Part shown: positions 1 through 5,538 of the stretch, in pieces
Numbering within the stretch: the stretch's first letter is position 1
Layout of the letters: each line of letters opens with the position of its first letter
DNA from: Cocleimonas sp.
Lineage (GTDB): Bacteria > Pseudomonadota > Gammaproteobacteria > Thiotrichales > Thiotrichaceae
Length of the DNA stretch: 6,497 nucleotides
Reading direction: 5' to 3'
Assembly: GCA_023146675.1 (NCBI GenBank)
Contig: JAGLBQ010000311.1
Span: 1 to 6,497, forward strand
Translations under genes and position numbers: made by a program
The notes under the pieces: model-generated
What the model was told of the DNA's origin: nothing
The model's input: only the letters and a program-made list of their open reading frames with translations
Databases searched by the model: none

Positions 1-111
1 GTACGGAGTTATTAGACCACTTCACGGTTAAGAAATTATTGAAATGAAAGATGCTGATTGGAAGTAGCTTTCCTATCTCGTAAAAATGGGGTTGCTAGGC
101 TTTGTTGGTAT
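1..111. other. unassigned decayed sequence at window edge
   Basis: I find no supportable gene here. On the minus strand this is where the transposase fragment at 112-379 would continue, but the family pattern is lost after the residues HVYQ, and stops occur in all frames I read. On the plus strand a short stop-interrupted frame (2-66) reads YGVIRPLHG, stop, EIIEMKDADWK, stop. It could be the tail of a decayed gene entering from the left, but I cannot name it. Confidence 0.3.
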
Positions 112-379
112 TTGATAAACATGCCGCTTTATCTTCACTGTACCAAAGGGTGTCTGGTACTTTTTAAAATCTTTATTTCATGAGGTCCACTTTACCCTTT
201 CTCTTATCAAAGGCATTTCGTTGGTATCAAAATGTTTGAGGGCTTCTTCTGCCTCAATACAGCCCACTTCGTTGACCGCATCTAAGATGATATTTTTCAT
301 TTCCAACATACTGCTCAGTCAGTTCAAAGGTGACTGAAACAGTAATACTTCCATTAGGATTTTGAACAAGTGTTGGCAT
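112..379 (-). pseudogene. ISKra4-type transposase, N-terminal remnant (frameshift and stop)
   Basis: This is a broken N-terminal fragment of an insertion-sequence transposase. Reading from an ATG at 379-377, the protein begins MPTLVQNPNGSITVSVTFEL. The frame then shifts near 310-320, and the neighbouring frame continues MLEMKNIILDAVNEVG, then EEALKHFDTN. An in-frame TGA (180-178) follows, then KKYQTPFGTVKIKRHVYQ. The order of an SMLEME-like helix, an AVNEVG..A.EEAL..FDT segment and a YQTP(F/Y)G.V...RHVYQ strand is what I know from ISKra4-family transposases. An AGAGG ribosome-binding-like sequence lies just upstream of the ATG. The catalytic C-terminal part is absent from the window and the similarity fades before position 112, so it cannot be active. 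It marks past IS activity beside the ATPase locus. The family call comes from memory of the motif pattern, not a search. Confidence 0.6.
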
Positions 380-528
380 TGGAAACCTCTGATTATTTGG
401 ATAAGAATATCAGGGGGATTATACTAAACATTTTATTTTTTGGTCACACCCGTAAAAGATAGAAAAAAACCTATTAATCAACCTTGGAAGATAAGATACA
501 GATGTATGGCGTTTGCTAATGTGATGCA
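380..528. other. intergenic region between IS remnant and ATPase 3' end
   Basis: This short AT-rich spacer holds no convincing gene. It lies downstream of the ATPase stop codon on the minus strand and upstream of the transposase remnant. A short T-run on the minus strand (about 465-472) is not preceded by a stable GC-rich stem, so I do not call a terminator. The part nearest 380-430 may include the left end of the old insertion sequence, but I could not identify a terminal inverted repeat. Confidence 0.4.
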
Positions 529-3111
529 TTATTCATATTTCACCGCCATTTCCTCAACCTTCTGCAAAATCTCCTGCACCGTTTCTTCTAACTCCGTGCC
601 CATTTTTAAATACTCTTTAGGATACGCATCTTTAAGTAATGTCATTAAGGCGTAGTAAACAGGTTTAAATTGTTGTTTAAGATCGGAGTATTCGGTAAAT
701 AGATCATAGGCTAAACTGGTTTTTTGTTTAGCGAGTAATAATAAAAAATAATCTGTTATATCATCCATAAAGCTTTGATAATCATCAGGTGTGGCTAAGA
801 GTTCTTTTATTTTCCCAATCGATTCTTGATAGTGATGATTCCATAATAAGCTGGTGGCTAAGGTGTGCGTGTTCCAAATATTTTTCTTTAATGAATAGGA
901 TTTTTTACTGAGGCTTAACGCCTCTTCTTTTTTAATTGCTTGAGTGTAATAAAGCCAAGCTAAGTGATACATTGCCTCCGCATCATCCTTCTCAATCGCC
1001 CTTTTGTAATAAACAATCGCCTGATCAAAGTCTTTGAGTTTATTTCTATAGAGAAGGGCTAAGTTAAACATTGCGTCAACATCATCCTTCTCAATCGCCC
1101 TTTTGTAATAAATAATTGCCTGATCGAAGTCTTTGAGTTCAGTTTCATAGAGATAGGCTAAGTTATTCATTGCGAAATCATGATCCTTCTCAATTGCCCT
1201 TTTGTAATAAACAATTGCCTGATCGAAGTCTTTGATTTTAGTTTCATAGAGAAGGGCTAAGTTATTTATTGCGAAAGCATTATCCTTCTCAATTGCCCTT
1301 TTGTAATAAACAATCGCCCGATCGAAGTCTTTGAGTTCAGTATCATAGAGAAGGGCTAAGTTATAGATTGCGTCAGTATGACCCTTCTCAATCGCCCTTT
1401 TGTAATAAACAATCGCCTGATCAAAGTCTTTGAGTTTATTTTTATAGAGAAGGGCTAAGTTATACATTGCGTCAACATAATCCTTCTCAATTGCCCTTTT
1501 GTAATAAACAATTGCCTGATCGAAGTCTTTGAATTCAGTTTCATAAAGTAAGGCTAAGATATGCATTGCCATAGAAGAACCTTTATTACTTAATGTCTTA
1601 TAGTATTTAATTGCTAAGTTGAGGTTTTTATCTTCTCTTGCTTTACTAGCTAATTTATAAAGTTCTTTATCTGATTTTGAAACTTTCTTATCAATATCAC
1701 CTAGCATGGGTCGCAGTGCATTGCGTGTGGTATTAATAAATTCATGTTGTAAGTCAACATCATTAATCAAAGGAGCTAAAGCATTCGTCATATAAACCCC
1801 ACCTATAGTATGTAGTCTCCCTTCCTTAGCGACTTCAATATGCCGTTTAGTCCGTCGTATCAACTCCTTTTGATCACACCATTCTTGCAAAAACCGTACT
1901 AACCACAATACTTGATTTTTATTTTTCTTACGTCCATAACGCATTAAATACCAAATATTAAAAAAGCGTTCTTGGAGTAAATACACTTTAATTTTTGTAT
2001 TATCTGGTTTTTTTGACTCAACCCAGCCATTTTTTTCCAATTGATTTAGTTGCGAGGCAATTTTTTTGCTGGTAAAAATAGGATTATTGAGTTTTTTGGT
2101 AATTTCTTTGGTGGTCATGCCATCCCAATTCAGGGCAAGGGTATTGATAATGGCTTGTTGTTGGGTGGAAAGGTCATCCATGCGGTGTTTATACAGGGGG
2201 GAAACACGGTCTAAAATAACCTCTAAATCTTCAAAAACCCCTGCGCTTTCATCAATAAAAATTTCATAGAGTAAAACAATAGTACGCGGTACACCGCCTG
2301 TTAAGCGTCGAATGGTTTCAATGCGTGCGTCTTGGTTTTTAATAATGACCTTAATCTGTTGCTGCTGATGATTATTTTTCGCCAGTTTTTCTAATAAACA
2401 ATGGGTTTCTTTTTTATTTAGTCCTTTTAAAGTCAGTATTTTAAAAAATTCATAAAAGGGTTGATCATGTTGATAGGTGGCTTCCAATGCCTTAACAGAG
2501 GCGGCGATAAGCTGAATATAAGGAGAGGCATGGAATAGATCGCGCAGACGGCTGGTTTCGATCTCACTAAAACGAGCTAATATATCGCCCACATTATCGA
2601 GTAATAACACCAGTTGCTGTTTATTTTGTTTGAGGTGCTTTTCGAGAATGTAAAAACATTCTTGCGGATAATCACTGCGCTCGGCGGCATAGTCTAACTC
2701 ATCAACCAGCGTTTTATAACCCTCAGTATCTTCCAAAGCCTCGGCAACATGCTCCCAAAGCTGGCACAGGCTATAAATACCGTACTGCTCCTCAGCAAAT
2801 TGCACCGCTAATAAATGGGATAATTTCGGGTTTTGCTCAATCTCAATGCGTAGCCGTAATAGCAAAGAGGTTTTGCCCATGCCACGTTGCCCCTCAATCA
2901 AAAAATGTTGTGAGACTGTGCGGAGTTTGGAGGCTTCTAGCTCGCGTAGAATTTTTTGAAATGGTTTAGTGCGGATGACAAAGCCATTGAGTAACTGCTC
3001 ATCACTTTGATTGGCAGGGTTGTAAATATGGGACAGTTGGTTGATTGATGACATTTTCAGTTCTCTTGTAGGGTTGTAGGACGGTTGTTTGATTGATGAC
3101 ATTATGTGCAT
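529..3111 (-). CDS. P-loop ATPase with winged helix and Sel1/TPR-like repeat array
   Basis: This is an 860-residue, probably cytoplasmic NTPase with no signal peptide or membrane segment. Residues about 45-290 form an AAA/STAND-like ATPase domain. Walker A is GQRGMGKT (74-81), Walker B is LVLLLDN with D172, and a GGVPR motif (272-276) resembles the sensor-2 region of archaeal-ATPase/Cdc6-type proteins. Residues about 314-380 look like a winged helix, followed by an aromatic segment, RFFNIWYLMRYGR. A helical linker leads to a divergent repeat (about 496-528), then six near-identical 33-residue repeats (529-726), and a helical C-terminus ending in a likely coiled coil. By family knowledge the repeats would bind a protein or ligand and the ATPase would act as a switch. 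No nuclease, protease, TIR or other effector domain is visible. M1 follows GAGG at 11 nt, but M4 or M20 are also possible starts because the start region is duplicated. Domain calls are fairly sure; function is unknown. Confidence 0.85.
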   Translation of the reverse strand: MHIMSSIKQPSYNPTRELKMSSINQLSHIYNPANQSDEQLLNGFVIRTKPFQKILRELEASKLRTVSQHFLIEGQRGMGKTSLLLRLRIEIEQNPKLSHLLAVQFAEEQYGIYSLCQLWEHVAEALEDTEGYKTLVDELDYAAERSDYPQECFYILEKHLKQNKQQLVLLLDNVGDILARFSEIETSRLRDLFHASPYIQLIAASVKALEATYQHDQPFYEFFKILTLKGLNKKETHCLLEKLAKNNHQQQQIKVIIKNQDARIETIRRLTGGVPRTIVLLYEIFIDESAGVFEDLEVILDRVSPLYKHRMDDLSTQQQAIINTLALNWDGMTTKEITKKLNNPIFTSKKIASQLNQLEKNGWVESKKPDNTKIKVYLLQERFFNIWYLMRYGRKKNKNQVLWLVRFLQEWCDQKELIRRTKRHIEVAKEGRLHTIGGVYMTNALAPLINDVDLQHEFINTTRNALRPMLGDIDKKVSKSDKELYKLASKAREDKNLNLAIKYYKTLSNKGSSMAMHILALLYETEFKDFDQAIVYYKRAIEKDYVDAMYNLALLYKNKLKDFDQAIVYYKRAIEKGHTDAIYNLALLYDTELKDFDRAIVYYKRAIEKDNAFAINNLALLYETKIKDFDQAIVYYKRAIEKDHDFAMNNLAYLYETELKDFDQAIIYYKRAIEKDDVDAMFNLALLYRNKLKDFDQAIVYYKRAIEKDDAEAMYHLAWLYYTQAIKKEEALSLSKKSYSLKKNIWNTHTLATSLLWNHHYQESIGKIKELLATPDDYQSFMDDITDYFLLLLAKQKTSLAYDLFTEYSDLKQQFKPVYYALMTLLKDAYPKEYLKMGTELEETVQEILQKVEEMAVKYE
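934..1527 (-). repeat. six tandem 99-bp repeats encoding 33-aa Sel1/TPR-like units
   Basis: Six in-frame units with an exact 99-bp period begin (in coding order) at 1527, 1428, 1329, 1230, 1131 and 1032. The period was verified by the positions of the shared string cttttgtaat at 1496, 1397, 1298, 1199, 1100 and 1001. Residues 1-15 of each unit are almost invariant (DFDQAIVYYKRAIEK), with one Q/R and one V/I change. Differences concentrate at residues 16-19, 21-22, 26 and 29-32. The last unit departs from the pattern after LYYTQ. A more diverged unit precedes the array. The A/Y/L spacing fits a Sel1- or TPR-type helix-turn-helix. Confidence 0.95.
991..1490. repeat. 104-bp near-identical pair at four-unit offset inside the array
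   Basis: The blocks 991-1094 and 1387-1490 differ at only three positions by my reading and lie 396 bp apart, exactly four repeat units. They share silent variants (atcgcc, gatcaaag, and a KNKLK/RNKLK-coding segment) that the intervening units lack. This suggests duplication of a multi-unit block, or gene conversion, rather than independent drift of single units. Confidence 0.8.
3016..3102 (-). repeat. imperfect direct repeat duplicating the ATPase start region
   Basis: Two copies, 3070-3102 and 3016-3054, share the 14-nt coding-strand string ATGTCATCAATCAA and a related downstream segment ending ACAACCCT. They are offset by 48 nt, so the frame is kept. The proteins read MSSIKQPSYNPTRELK then MSSINQLSHIYNPANQ. 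Each copy carries its own ATG (M4 and M20), and the second is preceded by AAGAGAACTGAAA, a plausible weak ribosome-binding site. The true start is therefore uncertain among 3111, 3102 and 3054. Confidence 0.75.
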
Positions 3112-3279
3112 CTATTTCAATGCCTCAAGCCCAATACGACGTGGTGCAGAAAGTAGAATATTCTCGCCATTTTTTAAGCGCCACAAGATTTTATTGTGGA
3201 TTTTAATATGTGGGAAGTATTGATTTCCCTCGGCTGGTTGACCTGTTGCTGGTTTTAACGGTTTTAATTCACACATCAT
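3112..3279 (-). pseudogene. N-terminal fragment of a second P-loop ATPase, cut in Walker A
   Basis: This is a 55-codon reading frame from ATGATG (3279-3274) to TAG (3114-3112). It begins MMCELKPLKPATGQPAEGNQ and ends LKNGENILLSAPRRIGLEALK. The TG.P..G..F segment, a helix ending W/L.L.NGENILLSAPRRIG, and the position in the protein match the start of bacterial ATPases in which this strand leads straight into APRR(I/V)GK(T/S)SL. Here the lysine and serine/threonine are missing: the frame passes to LEALK and stops, so no nucleotide could be bound. The TAG abuts the ATG of the 860-aa ATPase in the same frame, giving translational coupling or a possible readthrough fusion. Most likely it is the stump of a deleted sister ATPase. 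A retained small protein or leader is less likely. The family call is by motif only. Confidence 0.65.
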
Positions 3280-3292
3280 AAATAGCCCAATA

Positions 3293-3326
3293 GTTACTTT
3301 GACAAATTTTATTTTGTCAAAGTAAC
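3293..3326. promoter_or_regulatory. palindrome O1, candidate operator or 5'-leader hairpin
   Basis: A perfect 14-bp inverted repeat: gttactttgacaaa (3293-3306) and its complement (3313-3326), with a 6-nt spacer. The 22-bp core 3299-3320 has the form TTGACAAA-N6-TTTGTCAA, the same as O2. It ends 13 bp before the ATG of the truncated ATPase frame, so it could be a dimeric repressor site or, if transcribed, a stem-loop near the ribosome-binding region. No T-run follows, which argues against a terminator. Confidence 0.65.
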
Positions 3327-3351
3327 ATGATGTTTAGAGTGAGTCAATAAC

Positions 3352-3373
3352 TTGACAAAAATATTTTTGTCAA
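3352..3373. promoter_or_regulatory. palindrome O2, candidate operator overlapping -35
   Basis: A perfect 22-bp palindrome of the form TTGACAAA-N6-TTTGTCAA, centred 53 bp from the O1 centre, about five helical turns. Its right arm read on the minus strand gives a consensus -35, TTGACA (3373-3368). An 18-nt spacer later there is a weak -10, TATTGA (3349-3344), so the palindrome may overlap the promoter of the ATPase genes. The promoter assignment is tentative. Confidence 0.6.
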
Positions 3374-3499
3374 AAAAACATTGGTGTTAGTAGGAGAGAC
3401 TAATGTCACAAATAAATAACGGTAACAGCTGATAAGTGTAACGTTTTTAGCTTAGCTGAAATGTTGTAATGGTAGGAGAGATGAGGGGTGAAATAATGG

Positions 3500-3530
3500 T
3501 TGCTCTTATACTTCCCGTATCATCTATAAT
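3500..3530 (+). promoter_or_regulatory. candidate sigma-70 promoter for murA-hisG-aroG
   Basis: A perfect -10 TATAAT lies at 3525-3530. The best -35-like hexamer is TTGCTC at 3500-3505, with a longer than usual 19-nt spacer. It is placed correctly about 80 bp upstream of the murA ATG. The -10 is convincing and the -35 is weak. Confidence 0.5.
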
Positions 3531-3613
3531 CTTTTTTCGTTATCATTGCAGACTTTTTTGTTGCGAGACATCTTGATAGGTGTCATTTAAAACCAAAACT
3601 ATAAGAATAGACT

Positions 3614-4867
3614 ATGCAAAAATTTGAAATCGAGGGTGGTATACCTCTAGAAGGAGAGGTGGTTGTTTCGGGCGCTAAAAATGCAGTATTGCCATTACAG
3701 GCAGCGGCGTTATTGGCTGAAGGTGAAATGACAATCCGTAATGTGCCACGTTTGAAAGATGTGGCAACGATGGCGTTGTTATTAGAAGGTATGGGAGTGA
3801 CGACTTCTATCGATGACGATAATAATGTCACTACCGATACATCCAGCATAAAAACGCAGTGCGCGCCGTATGAATTAGTGCGTACGATGCGTGCTTCTAT
3901 TTTAGTGCTTGGCCCATTATTAGCACGCTATGGTGAGGCAGAAGTTTCTTTGCCAGGTGGCTGTGCTATTGGTAGTCGTCCCGTTAATATTCATTTAACG
4001 GGATTAGAGGCAATGGGTGCTGAGATTATTGTTGCAGATGGGTATATCAAAGCAAAAGCGGAGCGTTTGCAAGGCGCGACAATTGTGATGGAAACGGTTA
4101 CGGTAACAGGCACTGAAAACTTGCTAATGGCAGCGGTACTTGCCAACGGAACAACACATTTGGAAAATGCAGCGCGTGAGCCAGAAGTAGTCGATCTAGC
4201 CAATTGCTTGAATGAAATGGGCGCAAAAATCACAGGGGCAGGAACCGATACTCTGGTGGTTGAGGGCGTTGAAAGCTTGCAAGGAATCGAGTATTCCGTT
4301 TTACCTGATCGTATTGAGACAGGGACGTATTTGGCGGCCGCAGCGATTACAGGTGGGTATATTAAATGTACCAATGCAGCACCGCATACTTTGGAGGTCG
4401 TATTGCAAAAATTTAGAGATGCAGGCGCAAAGGTTGAGACGGGTGATGATTGGATTTCTCTCGATATGCGGGGTCGTACCTTAAAAGCTGTTGATATTCG
4501 CACGGAGGCACATCCTGGTTTTCCAACGGATATGCAAGCGCAGTTTATGGCAATGAATACACTATCTCAGGGTATTGGCGTGGTGGTTGAAAATATATTT
4601 GAAAACCGCATGATGCATGTTGCAGAATTAATGCGTATGGGAGCGAATATTCGTCTGGAAGGCAATACGGCGATAGTCGCAGGAATGCCTGAGTTGCACG
4701 GTGCGCCTGTGATGGCAACGGACTTACGTGCTTCTGCTAGTTTGATTTTAGCAGGCTTAGCTGCCAAAGGCATTACAATGGTGGATCGTATCTATCATAC
4801 TGACCGTGGCTATGAGAAAATTGAAGGTAAGTTAACAGCAGTGGGCGCACGGATTAAGCGAGTATAG
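3614..4867 (+). CDS. murA: UDP-N-acetylglucosamine 1-carboxyvinyltransferase MurA
   Basis: MurA transfers the enolpyruvyl group of phosphoenolpyruvate to UDP-GlcNAc, the first committed step of cytoplasmic peptidoglycan precursor synthesis. The 417-residue length is close to the 419 of the E. coli enzyme. Visible landmarks are K22 in GAKNAVLP, the arginines of VRTMRAS (90 and 93), the active-site loop PGGCAIGSRPVNIHL with catalytic cysteine C117, the catalytic aspartate D306 in HPGFPTDMQAQF, and the C-terminal DRGYEKIEGKL with R398. The cysteine is retained, so fosfomycin sensitivity is expected; enzymes with Asp there are resistant. The N-terminus MQKFEIEGG aligns with the family start. The ribosome-binding site is weak (AAGAA about 6-10 nt upstream). 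It is the first gene of the plus-strand set and is followed by hisG after 4 bp. It appears intact. Confidence 0.97.
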   Translation: MQKFEIEGGIPLEGEVVVSGAKNAVLPLQAAALLAEGEMTIRNVPRLKDVATMALLLEGMGVTTSIDDDNNVTTDTSSIKTQCAPYELVRTMRASILVLGPLLARYGEAEVSLPGGCAIGSRPVNIHLTGLEAMGAEIIVADGYIKAKAERLQGATIVMETVTVTGTENLLMAAVLANGTTHLENAAREPEVVDLANCLNEMGAKITGAGTDTLVVEGVESLQGIEYSVLPDRIETGTYLAAAAITGGYIKCTNAAPHTLEVVLQKFRDAGAKVETGDDWISLDMRGRTLKAVDIRTEAHPGFPTDMQAQFMAMNTLSQGIGVVVENIFENRMMHVAELMRMGANIRLEGNTAIVAGMPELHGAPVMATDLRASASLILAGLAAKGITMVDRIYHTDRGYEKIEGKLTAVGARIKRV

Positions 4868-4871
4868 TTTT

Positions 4872-5522
4872 ATGAGTGATCAGGCAAAAAACAGATTAAC
4901 AATTGCATTATCAAAAGGACGTATTTTTGAAGAGACCATGCCGCTATTAAATGCGGCGGGAATAGAGGCGTTGGATGATCCTGAAACCAGTCGCAAACTT
5001 ATTCTTGATACTAACCACGACGATGTAAAGCTGGTCATCATTCGTGCAACCGATGTGCCAACCTATGTACAATATGGTGCGGCTGATCTAGGGGTTACGG
5101 GTAAAGATGTTTTAATGGAACATGGTGGTGAAGGTCTGTATGAATTGCTTGATTTGAATATTGCTCGCTGTAAATTAATGACCGCAGGCTTTGCTGATAA
5201 GCCATTGCCTGCGGGAAAGATCAAAGTAGCAACCAAATTTGTCAACTGCACACGGCGCTATTTTGCGGAGCAGGGCAGACAGATAGAAATTATTAAGTTG
5301 TATGGCTCAATGGAGCTAGCCCCCATTGTTGGTTTGGCGGATATTATTGTTGATGTGGTACAAACAGGTAGTACGCTAAAAGCGAATGGACTGGTTCCGT
5401 TAGCACATATGGCGGATATTAGTTCACGTATGATTGTGAATAAAGCATCACTGAAAATGAAAAATGAAAAACTAAAGCAGTTACTGGAGCAAGTCAGTAG
5501 CGCGGTTGATTCTAGAAAATAG
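4872..5522 (+). CDS. hisG: ATP phosphoribosyltransferase, short form (HisG-S)
   Basis: HisG condenses ATP with PRPP to give phosphoribosyl-ATP, the first step of histidine synthesis. The protein has 216 residues and starts with LTIALSKGRIFEET, typical of the family. The PRPP-binding region is ADIIVDVVQTGSTLKANGL (156-174), with the loop DVVQTGST at 161-168. It ends soon after this catalytic region, without the extra roughly 80-residue regulatory domain of long HisG. It is therefore the short form, which in known systems needs the HisRS-like partner HisZ for activity and histidine feedback. No hisZ is in the window. The start lies 4 bp after the murA stop with only a poor Shine-Dalgarno sequence, suggesting translational coupling to murA. 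The gene is complete. Confidence 0.96.
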   Translation: MSDQAKNRLTIALSKGRIFEETMPLLNAAGIEALDDPETSRKLILDTNHDDVKLVIIRATDVPTYVQYGAADLGVTGKDVLMEHGGEGLYELLDLNIARCKLMTAGFADKPLPAGKIKVATKFVNCTRRYFAEQGRQIEIIKLYGSMELAPIVGLADIIVDVVQTGSTLKANGLVPLAHMADISSRMIVNKASLKMKNEKLKQLLEQVSSAVDSRK

Positions 5523-5538
5523 AAAAAAAGAGAAATGT

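Larger units (their letters stand above)
3280..3613. other. divergent intergenic control region
   Basis: This 334-bp region separates the minus-strand ATPase genes from murA. It holds two TTGACAAA-type palindromes near the ATPase side and a TATAAT promoter candidate near the murA side. Between them is AT-rich sequence with two copies of TAGGAGAGA (3391-3399 and 3473-3481), which look like ribosome-binding sites but lead only to very short frames (9 and 31 codons). No bolA/ibaG-like gene, which commonly precedes murA in gammaproteobacteria, is present here. Confidence 0.6.

Noticed and set aside
2..66. Possible decayed C-terminal tail on the plus strand (YGVIRPLHG, stop, EIIEMKDADWK, stop)
   Set aside because: It is too short, contains a stop and matches no family I recognise.
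440..655. 71-codon plus-strand open frame across the ATPase 3' end
   Set aside because: Most of it is antisense to the C-terminal coding region of the ATPase gene, and it has no ribosome-binding site or recognisable motif.
934..1527. Regular repeat spacing considered as a CRISPR-like array
   Set aside because: The 99-bp units are contiguous, in frame and coding, with no unrelated spacers between identical repeats.
3293..3326. Inverted repeat considered as a transcription terminator
   Set aside because: The stem is AT-rich, neither strand has a T-run immediately after it, and it lies upstream of genes on both sides.
3403..3432. 9-codon frame (MSQINNGNS) behind a strong GGAGAG
   Set aside because: The ribosome-binding site and spacing are good, but the frame is tiny, lacks a regulatory codon run and has no clear promoter or downstream attenuator.
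3481..3576. 31-codon frame MRGEIMVALILPVSS... before murA
   Set aside because: GGAGAG touches the first ATG (an internal ATG at 3496 is better spaced), and the frame covers the TATAAT promoter candidate; a coding role is unlikely.
3991..4503. Minus-strand open frame of 170 codons inside murA
   Set aside because: It is antisense to conserved MurA coding sequence and has no family motifs; a shadow frame.
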